This document shows, piece after piece, positions 8,386 to 17,621 of a stretch of DNA of 64,000 nt (the first letter of the stretch is position 1; each line of letters begins with the position of its first letter). This DNA comes from Paenibacillus sp. MAHUQ-63. Its GTDB lineage: Bacteria; Bacillota; Bacilli; Paenibacillales; NBRC-103111. The position numbers were made by a program, and so were the translations under genes. Location of the stretch: NCBI RefSeq assembly GCF_028765165.1, contig NZ_JARADB010000002.1:806001-870000 (forward strand), given 5' to 3'. The notes under the pieces were generated by a model that worked only from the letters and a program-made list of their open reading frames with translations, searched no databases and was not told the DNA's origin.

Positions 8386-10311
8386 TCATTTGTTTTGCAA
8401 AATCATCGGCCACAGCTCCGCTTGGTCATACCCGAGCCGCCATGCCGCAACGCCGGCGATATCGTATTTTTTGGCCAGCTCCAGCCGCTTTTTGACGGTT
8501 GAGGCATCCTCGAGCCAGAATACATACGTATAGCCGCCTTCTAGATACTCCACCCGGTATTGCTCAAAGGTCGGGTCCCACGTTTGCGTTGCCGATTTGG
8601 AAGCGAGCAGCCCCGGAATATCCTTCATCAGCAGCGTTCTATTGCCTTGAAGTGTGCCGGCTGCATCCAGCTTCCATTCCCGCACGTAGTAGGGGATGCC
8701 GAGTACGATTTTGTCCCGGGGGATGCCGTAAGACAGAAATTCTTGGATACCGCCGTCTGCCCATGGAAGCCCGGCTACGGATCCGGCCGATGTGCTGCCG
8801 CGGTAGTATTGATCGTAGGCCATGATCACGACATAATCGACGATGCCGCCGAGCTTCTCGTGGTCGAAAGCCGAGAGATGGTTCCATTTAACGCTGCCGC
8901 GCGGCAGATCGATGGAAATCACGAGGCCGCGTTCGTGAGCGTAAGCCGTTAGCTTGGCGATGAACCCGGTGAAAGCGTTGCGGTCTGACCCTGCAAGGCT
9001 TTCGAAATCGACATTGATGCCAGGGACGCCTAACTGAACGGAACGGTCAACCAGCGCTTGGATGAACTTATTCTGCGCAGCGGAATCGGCCAGGAATTGG
9101 GTCGTAAGCGTTGCGTTGAACTGGTTGCTGACGAGCGGATACACGGTGTAGCCGTTACTTTGCAGCCATTTTACCGTATCCGGGTTGGACATATCCTTCA
9201 GGTTGCCGGCTGCATCCGCCAGTTCGAAATAGGTAGGCGAATCGACATCCAGCCCGATCGTGTTGTTCACCTGGGCTTTGATCATTTCTCCGCCGGATTG
9301 GCCGTTCCAGCCCCAGACCTGCAGCTTTTTGAAATTGTCCCACACCACCCGGCGCTCCAGCGTTTGGATGGAGCTGTTGCTGTAGAGCACGCTGTAGTTC
9401 AGCGCTTCGGGAAGATTCTTGAATTCACCGATGAGCGAGGAGCTTTGGTACACTTGATAAGAGGCGTAATTGTTCCAAATTTTGCGTCCATCCATGAAGA
9501 TGGAGGCATGTCCCCATAGCTTGGCATAAGCGGTGGCTTCATCGAGTGAAGTGAAGTCCTGCAAGAACGTATCGTTCTGAAATACTTTATAAGTCTTAAG
9601 ATTGCTGTATACGGTTGCTTTCGTATTTGTGTTGATGACGGTGGAATTGCCCCATTTCAGCGCTTCGTTCACGGCATCTTGGAGCGATGCGAATGCCCAA
9701 TTGTCTGCGGAGAAAGTTCCTTGATACACCTTGTAGACGGGATCGCCGGATTGGAGAGCCTTCTTCTCCTCGCCCGAGATGTTGTCCCAGACCCACGCGC
9801 GGCTGTCCAGATCGATAATGTGGGCGCCCCCCCATTTCTTCGCTTCGGCTATGGCCTCGTCTAAGGTGAGGAACTTCCACGAATCGAGCGTGATTTCATT
9901 CTGGTACACTTGGTACCGGGGATAGTTGTTCCATACCCACCCGGTAGCTTGCAGATCGCGTACGCTGGCGTACGACCATTTCTTCGCTTCCGCAATCGCA
10001 GCATCCAGTGTAGCGAACTGCCACTCAGGCAGCGTAGTGTCCTTCTGATACACTTGATACCGCGGGAAATTGTTCCACAGCCATTTGCGTGTGCCGATCT
10101 CCTCGACATGACTGTTGGTAAATCCTTTGGCATAAGCTTCAGCTTGCTTGTAATCGGCGAATTCCATCAATACTTGATTGTATTGATACACGCGGTATTT
10201 GGTCGTTTTGTCAGAAGCTGCGCTTGCGGTGTCCGCTGCATGCAAAGTCTGCAAAACCGTGAGCGAAGCGATCAGGCCGCCCGTCACCAGTAGCCACTTT
10301 CCAATTCTCAT
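8386..10311 (-). CDS. Secreted GH18 family glycosidase with six repeats
   Basis: A 641-residue exported protein. A signal peptide (about 1-32, ending near ASAAS) is followed by six repeats of about 45 residues (about 38-325), each with a Y-x-V-Y/F-Q start, an acidic helix such as LDEAIAEAKKW and an end like WVWNNY. The GH18 barrel follows (about 335-640): GINVDFES gives D435 and the catalytic acid E437, and YVVIMAYDQYY and a late GVAAWRLGYD are typical barrel strands. This resembles the SleL/YaaH group of chitinase-like spore or wall enzymes, but with these repeats instead of LysM domains. Probable target: wall or extracellular glycan; the repeats may bind it. The gene stands alone, divergent from the DUF309 gene. 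Confidence 0.85.
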   Translation of the reverse strand: MRIGKWLLVTGGLIASLTVLQTLHAADTASAASDKTTKYRVYQYNQVLMEFADYKQAEAYAKGFTNSHVEEIGTRKWLWNNFPRYQVYQKDTTLPEWQFATLDAAIAEAKKWSYASVRDLQATGWVWNNYPRYQVYQNEITLDSWKFLTLDEAIAEAKKWGGAHIIDLDSRAWVWDNISGEEKKALQSGDPVYKVYQGTFSADNWAFASLQDAVNEALKWGNSTVINTNTKATVYSNLKTYKVFQNDTFLQDFTSLDEATAYAKLWGHASIFMDGRKIWNNYASYQVYQSSSLIGEFKNLPEALNYSVLYSNSSIQTLERRVVWDNFKKLQVWGWNGQSGGEMIKAQVNNTIGLDVDSPTYFELADAAGNLKDMSNPDTVKWLQSNGYTVYPLVSNQFNATLTTQFLADSAAQNKFIQALVDRSVQLGVPGINVDFESLAGSDRNAFTGFIAKLTAYAHERGLVISIDLPRGSVKWNHLSAFDHEKLGGIVDYVVIMAYDQYYRGSTSAGSVAGLPWADGGIQEFLSYGIPRDKIVLGIPYYVREWKLDAAGTLQGNRTLLMKDIPGLLASKSATQTWDPTFEQYRVEYLEGGYTYVFWLEDASTVKKRLELAKKYDIAGVAAWRLGYDQAELWPMILQNK

Positions 10312-10490
10312 GTTTACGCCTCTTTCTATTAATCTATGTAATTGGACGTATGGAATGATAGATTGGTTGCGCCGCCAAATGGTGGAAATGCAGAATTGGG
10401 CCTATGGATGTTGGACGATGGAACGACTTTCGAGTAACATGAGGTATACATAGTCATTCTCGGGATGACAACAAGCGAGGGGAACGATTC

Positions 10491-11024
10491 ATGAGGCAAT
10501 ATCCAGAAGATTATTTGGAGTACCTTCTGCAGTTTCACGCAGAGCGGGATTATTTCGAATGTCATGAGATTATGGAGGAATTCTGGAAGGAGCATCCCGG
10601 CGATGTTCGGAGCAAAACGTATGTGGCGCTCATCCAGATCGCCGTCGGCATGTACCATATTCGCAGGGGGAACCGTCCGGGTGCGGTGAAAATGCTCCAG
10701 AGCTCGCTGCGCAACGCGCAAGCCGAACATGTGGCTTCGCTCGGGCTGGACGCCGAAGAACTGGTGCGGTTAATTCGGGACACGCTGACTCAGATCGAGC
10801 AGGATGGCTATTCCTATGCAGATATTAATCTGCCGATTGCGGATGCCGGGCTGCTTGCGCTGTGCACGGCCGAGTGCCGGCGAAGAGGCTTGAATTGGCA
10901 GGCGCCCAGCCGGCTTGAAGACAGTGAATTGACTGAAAAGCATACGCGAAGAGACCGTTCGGGCGTTATTGAGGAACGAGCGAGACAATATCAAATTCGG
11001 AAGGAAAAAGGTGGCGCCAAGTGA
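10491..11024 (+). CDS. DUF309 domain protein
   Basis: A 177-residue soluble protein. The N-terminal part carries the DUF309 helical pattern: FHAERDYFECHEIMEEFWKE and a following YVALIQIAVGMYHIRRGN helix, with a conserved His/Glu pair that may bind a ligand or metal. The C-terminal 60 residues are polar and charged. It starts after AAGCGAGGGG. Its stop overlaps the GTG of the response regulator gene (GTGA), so the three genes are probably co-translated. Function of the family is unknown. Confidence 0.82.
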   Translation: MRQYPEDYLEYLLQFHAERDYFECHEIMEEFWKEHPGDVRSKTYVALIQIAVGMYHIRRGNRPGAVKMLQSSLRNAQAEHVASLGLDAEELVRLIRDTLTQIEQDGYSYADINLPIADAGLLALCTAECRRRGLNWQAPSRLEDSELTEKHTRRDRSGVIEERARQYQIRKEKGGAK

Positions 11025-11749
11025 ACGCGGAAGGAAAAGTACTTGTTGTAGACGATGAGCCGAATATAGCCGAAGTCGTCCGTTTGTATTTGGAGCATGC
11101 GAACTATGAAGCGCTTTTGCTGCCGCGAGGCCAGGAGGTGCTCCGTACGATCGTCGAAGAGAGGCCGAGTCTGGTGCTGCTGGACATCATGCTGCCGGAT
11201 ATTTCGGGCTATGAGCTCTGTGAGCAGATCCGGAAGATGGATGCTCCGTACCATCAAACGCCGATCATTTTCGTGACGGCCAAAGGGGAATCCATCGACA
11301 AGCTGCGAGGCTTCAATCTGGGTGTTGACGATTACTTGGTCAAGCCGTTCGATCCGAATGAGCTCATCGCGCGTATCAAGGCTGTGCTTCGGCGCACCGT
11401 TCAGCTGCCGGTTGAGTCGTCCAATTCGCAAAGCGCGGTACGCAAAATTTTGGAAATCGGCAATATCGTCATCGATCTGGATCAATACCGGGTCACTGTC
11501 GGGGGCAAACGGATCGATTTGACGCCGAAGGAGATCGAGCTGCTGCATTTCCTGACGAGCCATCCGGGCCGCGTTTTCACACGTGAGGACTTGCTGGGCT
11601 ATGTCTGGAATTTCGATTTCACGGGCGGTACGAGAACCGTCGACGCACACGTGAAGAACTTGCGCAAGAAACTGGGACAGCATGATACGTGGAACATACA
11701 GACGCTATGGGGCATAGGCTACTCCTTCGAGGTGGTCCAGCATGTTTAA
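11021..11749 (+). CDS. OmpR/PhoB-family response regulator
   Basis: A 242-residue regulator. The receiver domain (about 1-125) shows the acidic pair D11-D12, the phosphoacceptor D55 in LVLLDIMLPD, the Thr/Lys of FVTAKG and DDYLVKPFDPNE. The C-terminal winged helix (about 145-240) has the TPKEIELLHFL and RTVDAHVKNLRKKLG patterns of OmpR-type DNA binding. It starts with GTG in a GTGA overlap after the DUF309 gene, with GAAAAAGGTGG as ribosome site, and overlaps the histidine kinase gene by 8 bases. It likely controls the downstream export operon, by position. Confidence 0.92.
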   Translation: MNAEGKVLVVDDEPNIAEVVRLYLEHANYEALLLPRGQEVLRTIVEERPSLVLLDIMLPDISGYELCEQIRKMDAPYHQTPIIFVTAKGESIDKLRGFNLGVDDYLVKPFDPNELIARIKAVLRRTVQLPVESSNSQSAVRKILEIGNIVIDLDQYRVTVGGKRIDLTPKEIELLHFLTSHPGRVFTREDLLGYVWNFDFTGGTRTVDAHVKNLRKKLGQHDTWNIQTLWGIGYSFEVVQHV

Positions 11750-13196
11750 GGCTTGGGTGGCGGGAAAGTACAACAGCTTGTATCTGAAAATTTTCCTGTC
11801 GTTTCTGGCGACCTGCGTGCTGTTTTTCGTAGGGTTGTTCCTTTTCTGGAACTATTACTTCACAGACTTGTTTTACAAGGACAAAGTCGAGCTGATGGAG
11901 AAGCGCGCCGTTGAAGTCACCCGGCTGATGAATTCCGTTCAGGACGGCACGATTTCCACACGGGAGCTCAAATATACCGTACGCATTCTAGCCAGAAGCA
12001 TTAACGGGCAGGTGTGGCTTGTCGATGACAAAGGCAACATTATGACGGGTTCCTCCGATAGCGAGGGCCGAACGATTCCGAAGCAGATGGACGCCCAGTT
12101 CATCGACGGCCTGCACGGACGCACCGGCTACGGCATGGTTACGTTAACGGCGCCGGACGGCAGAAGCATCAACTTGTTCACGTATCACGCTCCCTATCAA
12201 ATGGGCGGCCAGCCGATGGTGTTTATTTTGCACTTCCCGGCAGGCGATATCAGCGAGGCGATTTCGGCGGTACGGGTCAATATTTTGGTCCCGCTGCTTT
12301 TCTCCCTTGTCGCCGTCGGCTTCATCCTGTATTTTATATCCCGCAAGCTTGCCGGTCCGCTGCAGCAGATGAATCGTGCGGCGCTCGAGCTCGCGCATGG
12401 CGATTTTACGACCCGGGTGCCGGTGACGTCTCACGATGAACTCGGTCAGCTAGCAAGGAGCTTCAATTTCATGGTGGAGCAGCTGGAGGAATGGGAGGGC
12501 ACGAGGCAGGAGTTTCTGACGAACGTATCGCACGAGCTCCGGTCGCCGCTTACGACCCTGAGAGGCTTCATCGTCGCCATGAATGACAAGATCATCCCCG
12601 AAGACAAATATTCGCATTACCTGGGCATCTGCGATCAAGAGGTGCAGCGATTGCAGCGATTGGTGACGGATCTGCTGGATCTGGCGCAAATCCAAAATGG
12701 TGTCGACGTATTCCGGTTAAGGCCTGTTTCCGTCGCCGACGTCTTGGAAGATTCGCTCGAACTATTGAAAGCGCCGATTGCGGTGAACGCTATTTCCCTG
12801 CATCTCATTTTGCCGCCGCCTGATAAGGAGCCTGCCCTGGTGGCGTTAGATCCGGACCGGTTCGCCCAAATCGTTCATAATCTCATCTACAACTCCTTGA
12901 AATTTACCCCCAAGGGCGGCGTTCTGACCGTTGCGCTGGAGGAAGAGGCAGACGAGGTTCACTTGTATATACGCGATACGGGGATGGGGATGACGGAGGA
13001 CGAACTGTCGCGCATCTGGGACAGGTTCTATAAGGCGGATGAAGCCAGAACGTCGCGGACGGATGTGCCGACGGGCACAGGACTCGGCCTGACCATCGTG
13101 AAGCATTTGGTCACAGGCATGCAGGGAACCATTCAAGCGCGCAGCCGGGTAGGGGAAGGGACCGAATTCCGTGTGACCTTTCCGCGGATTTCGTAG
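11742..13196 (+). CDS. HAMP-domain sensor histidine kinase
   Basis: A 484-residue membrane kinase. Membrane segments near 14-38 and 180-205 enclose an extracellular sensor region; a HAMP domain follows (about 205-260, PLQQMNRAALELAHGD). The dimerisation H box is VSHELRSPLTTLRG, and the ATPase part has the N box HNLIYNSLKFT, a G1 box RDTGMGMT and G2 GTGLGLTIVK. It phosphorylates its own His and passes phosphate to the regulator encoded just before it. The 8-base overlap with that gene fixes the pair. The signal it senses cannot be read from the sequence; the neighbouring genes suggest an envelope stress or an exported compound. Confidence 0.92.
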   Translation: MFKAWVAGKYNSLYLKIFLSFLATCVLFFVGLFLFWNYYFTDLFYKDKVELMEKRAVEVTRLMNSVQDGTISTRELKYTVRILARSINGQVWLVDDKGNIMTGSSDSEGRTIPKQMDAQFIDGLHGRTGYGMVTLTAPDGRSINLFTYHAPYQMGGQPMVFILHFPAGDISEAISAVRVNILVPLLFSLVAVGFILYFISRKLAGPLQQMNRAALELAHGDFTTRVPVTSHDELGQLARSFNFMVEQLEEWEGTRQEFLTNVSHELRSPLTTLRGFIVAMNDKIIPEDKYSHYLGICDQEVQRLQRLVTDLLDLAQIQNGVDVFRLRPVSVADVLEDSLELLKAPIAVNAISLHLILPPPDKEPALVALDPDRFAQIVHNLIYNSLKFTPKGGVLTVALEEEADEVHLYIRDTGMGMTEDELSRIWDRFYKADEARTSRTDVPTGTGLGLTIVKHLVTGMQGTIQARSRVGEGTEFRVTFPRIS

Positions 13197-13248
13197 TTTT
13201 TCACATTTTTTTTACAACTTAAGCAAACTTCTTTCATGTTTACTTTGT

Positions 13249-13276
13249 ATCCTGTCCTTATTGGACAGGATTTTTT
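13249..13276 (+). terminator. Rho-independent terminator
   Basis: ATCCTGTCC and GGACAGGAT form a 9-bp stem with a five-base loop, followed by six T. It ends the two-component operon, so the export genes behind it need their own promoter or read-through. Confidence 0.88.
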
Positions 13277-13297
13277 CGTCTTGGAGGTGTATGGTCG

Positions 13298-13903
13298 ATG
13301 AAGTACACTCGGATAATGGCGTTAGGCTTGACGCTCATTTCCTTCCTAATAGGTGGCTGTGAGACGCAGTTGGCAGGACAAGTTTCAGCGCCGGCCGCCG
13401 CCCTCCCCTCTCCAAAGCCCGAGCCGACACTTCTTGAGGACATCCCCGCGGACGATGTGCAGAATTTGAAGGAGATGCAGCTTGTCATGCTCTTTCAAGA
13501 ACTGCTGCGGATGGACCGGCACGCCAATCTGGCGATTACGGCCAAGCAGGCGGAAGCGATGATTCCGCTCGTTCGCAAAAGCATTGACGAGGGAAGTATG
13601 AACGAGAGTGAACGCGCGCAGGTGCTCGTCGGTCTCAAGCCGGAGCAAATCACTTTTCTTGAAGAACAGTCCAAGCTGGAGAAATCGCGATTAGCGGGGC
13701 GCATGGACAACAAGGGAGATGAGCTCTCGCCGGAGGAACGGGAGAAGCGGGTGAAAGCCTTTGTGCAGAAAAGAATGGCAGACCGACAGTCCGATTCCGT
13801 CTTCACTTACCGTGACTACGGCGACTTTCAGCCGCAAGATCGGAAGAGCCTGGGGATTAGCGTGGAGCAGCAGTTAATGGAATTACTTATGTCCAAACTC
13901 TAA
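13298..13903 (+). CDS. Putative lipoprotein of the export operon
   Basis: A 201-residue protein with a type II signal peptide; the lipobox is LIGGC with Cys21 as lipid site. The mature part begins with an Ala/Pro-rich linker and then is helical and charged (many Glu, Lys and Arg), including ELSPEEREKRVKAF and a QAEAMIPLVRKS segment. I do not recognise the family. It starts after TTGGAGGTG and lies 15 bases before the adaptor gene, so it is the first gene of the five-gene export operon. It may be an accessory or sensor subunit on the outer face of the membrane. Confidence 0.75.
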   Translation: MKYTRIMALGLTLISFLIGGCETQLAGQVSAPAAALPSPKPEPTLLEDIPADDVQNLKEMQLVMLFQELLRMDRHANLAITAKQAEAMIPLVRKSIDEGSMNESERAQVLVGLKPEQITFLEEQSKLEKSRLAGRMDNKGDELSPEEREKRVKAFVQKRMADRQSDSVFTYRDYGDFQPQDRKSLGISVEQQLMELLMSKL

Positions 13904-13918
13904 GGAGGAAGTTACTTC

Positions 13919-15676
13919 ATGAAATGGTATCGCAGTAAATGGTTGATCGTTATCATCGCGGTATGCGTTTGCGCCGGAGGCACATACGCGTATATGTCGA
14001 AAGGGAAGAAATCCAAGTCAGCGGATGTGAAAGAGGCCGTCTACCAGGTGAAAAAGGGGAATATCCGCTCGTCCGTATCCGGTACGGCACAGTTCGAGCC
14101 GAAAGATACACAAACCATTTCGATCCCGGAAAATTCAAATATCAAATCGATCAACTTGAAACGAAATCAACCCGTGAAAGCCGGAGATGTGCTTCTCGAG
14201 CTGACGAGCACGAGCTTGGAAAGCGATTTGCAGGACGCGCAGCTGACCTATGAGCAAACGGAGAAGGATTTGAATTCGCTGCTGGACCAGCAAAGTCTGA
14301 TGGGTGTGAAAGCCCCGATCTCCGGCAAGCTGACCTATGCGACGAATTTGGAACTTGGATCTACCATTAACAAATCGACCAAAATTGCCACGATCTCGGA
14401 CATGAACGCATTGACCGTTACGCTGCCGTTTTTCGTAGAAGACGCCGCACAACTACATAAGGGCGATCCGGTCGATATTACGATCGACGGCTTCATGATT
14501 ACGAAATCTGGTACGATCCAGACGATTTCCAAAGACCCGAAATCCGATGGCAAAGGCGGGAAAGTCGTCGATGTCGAGGTTGCCGTTCCGAATGACAACT
14601 CCATGGACGCAGGTACGGATGTTCTCGGTACCGTAACGATCGGTGGACGTGCCGTCGATTCGCAAGCCAAGGCGGCTCTGCAATATGTGAAAATTGCGAC
14701 CGTATTGGCGGGAACGACAGGTACCGTGTCAACGCTTCCATTCAAAACCGGCAATATCGTCAAACAAGGCGATACGATCGCCACGTTCGCGAACGACACG
14801 CTGGGCGACGATATTGTGGCGAAGCAATCCGCACTCGAGCGCGCGAAGCTGAAGGTGGCGGCTGCGCAGGACAAGGTGGACACTCTCAAAATTGTCGCGC
14901 CTTTCGATGGCGTTTTCTCCACGGACTTTGTTAATAAACGCAATGATATTTTAAGTCTTCTGCAGGTCGGTACCAAAGTGAACAGCGGAATGCAGCTCGG
15001 GGCTGTGGCCAGCATCGCCAAAATGCAGCTTCCCGTGCAGGTGGATGAGCTCGATCTGCCGAACATCAAGCTGGGGATGAAAGCGGAAATCAAAGTGGAT
15101 TCTTATCCGGGACGCATTTTCCCGGCGGAAGTTACGCAAATCTCCTCCGTTGGAACGACGACGAACGGCGTAACGTTCTACGATGTGGTACTCGCTGCAG
15201 ACAACAAAGACAATGTACTCAAATACGGGATGACGGCTACGGGCGAAATTCTGATTCAGGATAAAAAAGACGTGCTCTACATTCCGCCGGAAGCTCTGCA
15301 GCTGCAAAAGGGCAAGCGCGTCGTCACGCTGAAGAAAGCGGACGGAACGACGGAAGCCGAGCATGAAGTGAAAATCGGCATTCGCTCCAAAACGCAAATT
15401 GAAATTACCGAGGGTCTGAACGAAGGCGATCAAGTTGTGCTTCCTAACGCCGTTAGAAGACAGCAAAATCTCAGCCAAGATGAAATCAACCGCTTGAGAC
15501 AGCAATTCCAGCAAAATGGCGGCGGTGCTGGCGGCTTCGGCGGCGGCGGCTTCCAAGGCGGAGGCGGTGCAGGCGGTGCAGGCGGTGCAGGCGGTGCAGG
15601 CGGTGCAGGAGGCGCTGGTGGTGCTACCAGGACGAACGGGGGCGCAGGTGGAGCCGGCGGTGCGGGGAACAGATAA
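13919..15676 (+). CDS. MacA/HlyD-like periplasmic adaptor with Gly-Ala tail
   Basis: A 585-residue membrane-anchored adaptor. One N-terminal membrane helix (about 8-27) precedes a barrel-sandwich (biotinyl-lipoyl-like) domain (about 45-165), a helical hairpin, beta-barrel domains and the membrane-proximal domain. Unusually, a second lipoyl-like half (around KTGNIVKQGDTIATF) is present. The last 55 residues are almost only Gly and Ala (GGAGG repeats), encoded by five exact copies of a 9-bp unit. Adaptors of this type dock on MacB-like ABC transporters, here encoded by the next two genes. The start follows AAGGAGGAAG. It may carry cargo across the thick wall; the Gly-rich tail is unusual. Confidence 0.88.
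   Translation: MKWYRSKWLIVIIAVCVCAGGTYAYMSKGKKSKSADVKEAVYQVKKGNIRSSVSGTAQFEPKDTQTISIPENSNIKSINLKRNQPVKAGDVLLELTSTSLESDLQDAQLTYEQTEKDLNSLLDQQSLMGVKAPISGKLTYATNLELGSTINKSTKIATISDMNALTVTLPFFVEDAAQLHKGDPVDITIDGFMITKSGTIQTISKDPKSDGKGGKVVDVEVAVPNDNSMDAGTDVLGTVTIGGRAVDSQAKAALQYVKIATVLAGTTGTVSTLPFKTGNIVKQGDTIATFANDTLGDDIVAKQSALERAKLKVAAAQDKVDTLKIVAPFDGVFSTDFVNKRNDILSLLQVGTKVNSGMQLGAVASIAKMQLPVQVDELDLPNIKLGMKAEIKVDSYPGRIFPAEVTQISSVGTTTNGVTFYDVVLAADNKDNVLKYGMTATGEILIQDKKDVLYIPPEALQLQKGKRVVTLKKADGTTEAEHEVKIGIRSKTQIEITEGLNEGDQVVLPNAVRRQQNLSQDEINRLRQQFQQNGGGAGGFGGGGFQGGGGAGGAGGAGGAGGAGGAGGATRTNGGAGGAGGAGNR
15563..15607 (+). repeat. 9-bp tandem repeat, five copies
   Basis: Five exact, in-frame copies of GGCGGTGCA encode Gly-Gly-Ala units in the tail of the adaptor. 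Degenerate copies extend on both sides. Copy number changes would lengthen or shorten the tail without a frameshift. Confidence 0.9.
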
Positions 15677-15703
15677 TACTGCCGGGAAAGGAGCTATTGC
15701 GGT

Positions 15704-16423
15704 ATGAATATCATTGAATTGAAAGATATAGTGAAGACGTACAGACGCGGCTTGGAAGATTTGCCTATTTTGCGGGGCATATCGCTTTCCGTGGCAGAGG
15801 GCGACTTCGTAGCCATCATCGGACCCAGCGGTTCCGGGAAATCGACGCTCATGAACACGATCGGCCTGCTGGATGTGCCGACCTCGGGCAGCTATATTCT
15901 GGATGGCGTGGTAACGGAGAAAATGAGCGATAACGAGCTTGCCGCACTGCGCAACCAGAAAATCGGCTTCATTTTCCAACAGTTTAATCTGCTGCCGCGC
16001 TTATCCGCCATGGAGAATGTGGAGCTTCCGATGATCTATGCCGGCATTCCGAAGAAAGAGCGGAAGGAACGGGCGCATCATATGCTGGGCATGCTGGGCA
16101 TGGGCGAGCGGGGTCATCATAAGCCCAGCGAGCTGTCAGGCGGACAGCAGCAGCGGGTTGCGATTGCGCGAGCGCTTGCCATCTCCCCGTCGCTTATTCT
16201 GGCGGATGAACCGACCGGAGCGCTCGATTCCAGGACGGGCGAAGAGGTGCTCGAATTGATTTTGCAGCTGAATGCGCAAGGGAATACGATTGTTCTCATC
16301 ACGCATGACCATCATATTGCCGACAATGCGCAGCGCGTCGTAGCTCTCCGTGACGGGGTCATTATCGACGATTACCGGAATCGAACCGACATCAGCCCCG
16401 TGAAGCAAGAGGTGAGCATATGA
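15704..16423 (+). CDS. MacB/LolD-type ABC transporter ATPase
   Basis: A 239-residue ATP-binding subunit. Walker A is GPSGSGKST, the Q loop lies in FIFQQFNLLPRLSAMENVELPM (typical of LolD/MacB ATPases), the signature is LSGGQQQR, Walker B is LILADEPTGALD and the switch His is in LITHDHH. It powers the permease encoded next and is likely bound to the MacA-like adaptor before it. It starts after AAAGGAGC and overlaps the permease gene by four bases (ATGA), which shows coupling. Confidence 0.93.
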   Translation: MNIIELKDIVKTYRRGLEDLPILRGISLSVAEGDFVAIIGPSGSGKSTLMNTIGLLDVPTSGSYILDGVVTEKMSDNELAALRNQKIGFIFQQFNLLPRLSAMENVELPMIYAGIPKKERKERAHHMLGMLGMGERGHHKPSELSGGQQQRVAIARALAISPSLILADEPTGALDSRTGEEVLELILQLNAQGNTIVLITHDHHIADNAQRVVALRDGVIIDDYRNRTDISPVKQEVSI

Positions 16424-17598
16424 AGGCAAGTGAATTGCTCAGAATGTCGATGCAGACGATTATTTCCAGTCCTCTGCGCACATTTCTGACCATGCTTGGG
16501 GTGATTATCGGGGTAAGCTCCGTGGTCACGCTTGTCGCGATCGGCCAAGGCACCTCGGAACAAATCGCCAAGCAATATGAGAATATGGGGACGAATCTTC
16601 TCGTCGTGACGGCGACGGGCAACGGCCGGGCGACACAGCTCGACTATACGGAGCTGATGAATTTCGAGAACTTTCCGGAGTTCAAGTTCATTGCGCCGAC
16701 GATGACGAAGAACGGATCCAATATCAAATACGATCGAACGCAAGAAAAGTATAACGTCATAGGCACGAATGACCGGTATTTCGGCATTATCAAAGCGCAG
16801 ATCGATAAGGGGCGCAACCTGTCGCCCGCCGATTTGGAGTTCCGTTCCAATGTAGCGGTGCTCGGCAGTGAAGTGGCCAAGACGTACTTCGGCACGCTGA
16901 ACCCGGTCGGTGAAGAAATCAACATCGATGGCGCCGTATTCACGGTGATCGGTACGCTGAAGGAGAAGGGCTCCAATATCGGCGGAGCGTCGGTCGACAG
17001 CTCGGTTATCGTCCCGCTGGAAACGGCAAGACGCGTGTTCAAGCTGGGACAGATCCGCACCACGTACGTAGAAGCGCCGACGAAGGACGATATCTATATC
17101 GCCCAGGAGACGATGAAATCCTATTTGACTTATAAATTCAAAAGCGATACGGGCTTCGTGCTGACGAATCAGGATGAGCTGCTGAAGGCACGGACCGAAG
17201 CGACGAACACCCTCACGAATCAATTAGTAGCGGTCGCCTTGATTTCATTGCTTGTAGGCGGCATCGGGATTATGAACATCATGCTGGTGACGGTCAGCGA
17301 GCGTACACGCGAAATCGGGATACGCAAGTCGATCGGCGCCAAGCGGCGCAATATTTTGCTTCAATTTCTCGTTGAGGCCGTTGTCATCAGCGGTCTGGGC
17401 GGACTTATCGGACTGGGGTTGGGCGTAGGATTAGCTTATGCGCTGCCGTATTTCAGTCCGAAGCAAACGACGAGTCTGTCCGTCGACATTAGCTTGTACG
17501 CCTTTTTATTTTCCGTCCTGGTCGGCGTTATTTTCGGCTTATATCCGGCGAACAAAGCATCCAAATTGCGTCCGATCGACGCACTACGATCTGATTGA
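16420..17598 (+). CDS. MacB-type ABC transporter permease
   Basis: A 392-residue permease. One membrane helix near the N-terminus (about 18-40), a large extracellular MacB periplasmic core domain (about 45-240) and three C-terminal helices make up the FtsX/MacB fold. VSERTREIGIRKSIGAKRRNIL is the coupling segment that meets the ATPase. MacB-like systems in Gram-positive bacteria expel antimicrobial peptides or move lipoproteins and toxins by mechanotransmission. It begins in an ATGA overlap with the ATPase gene, and the stop lies just before the ribosome site of the large secreted protein gene, so all are in one operon. Confidence 0.93.
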   Translation: MKASELLRMSMQTIISSPLRTFLTMLGVIIGVSSVVTLVAIGQGTSEQIAKQYENMGTNLLVVTATGNGRATQLDYTELMNFENFPEFKFIAPTMTKNGSNIKYDRTQEKYNVIGTNDRYFGIIKAQIDKGRNLSPADLEFRSNVAVLGSEVAKTYFGTLNPVGEEINIDGAVFTVIGTLKEKGSNIGGASVDSSVIVPLETARRVFKLGQIRTTYVEAPTKDDIYIAQETMKSYLTYKFKSDTGFVLTNQDELLKARTEATNTLTNQLVAVALISLLVGGIGIMNIMLVTVSERTREIGIRKSIGAKRRNILLQFLVEAVVISGLGGLIGLGLGVGLAYALPYFSPKQTTSLSVDISLYAFLFSVLVGVIFGLYPANKASKLRPIDALRSD

Positions 17599-17621
17599 TG
17601 AACTTAGAGGAGGACCTACCT

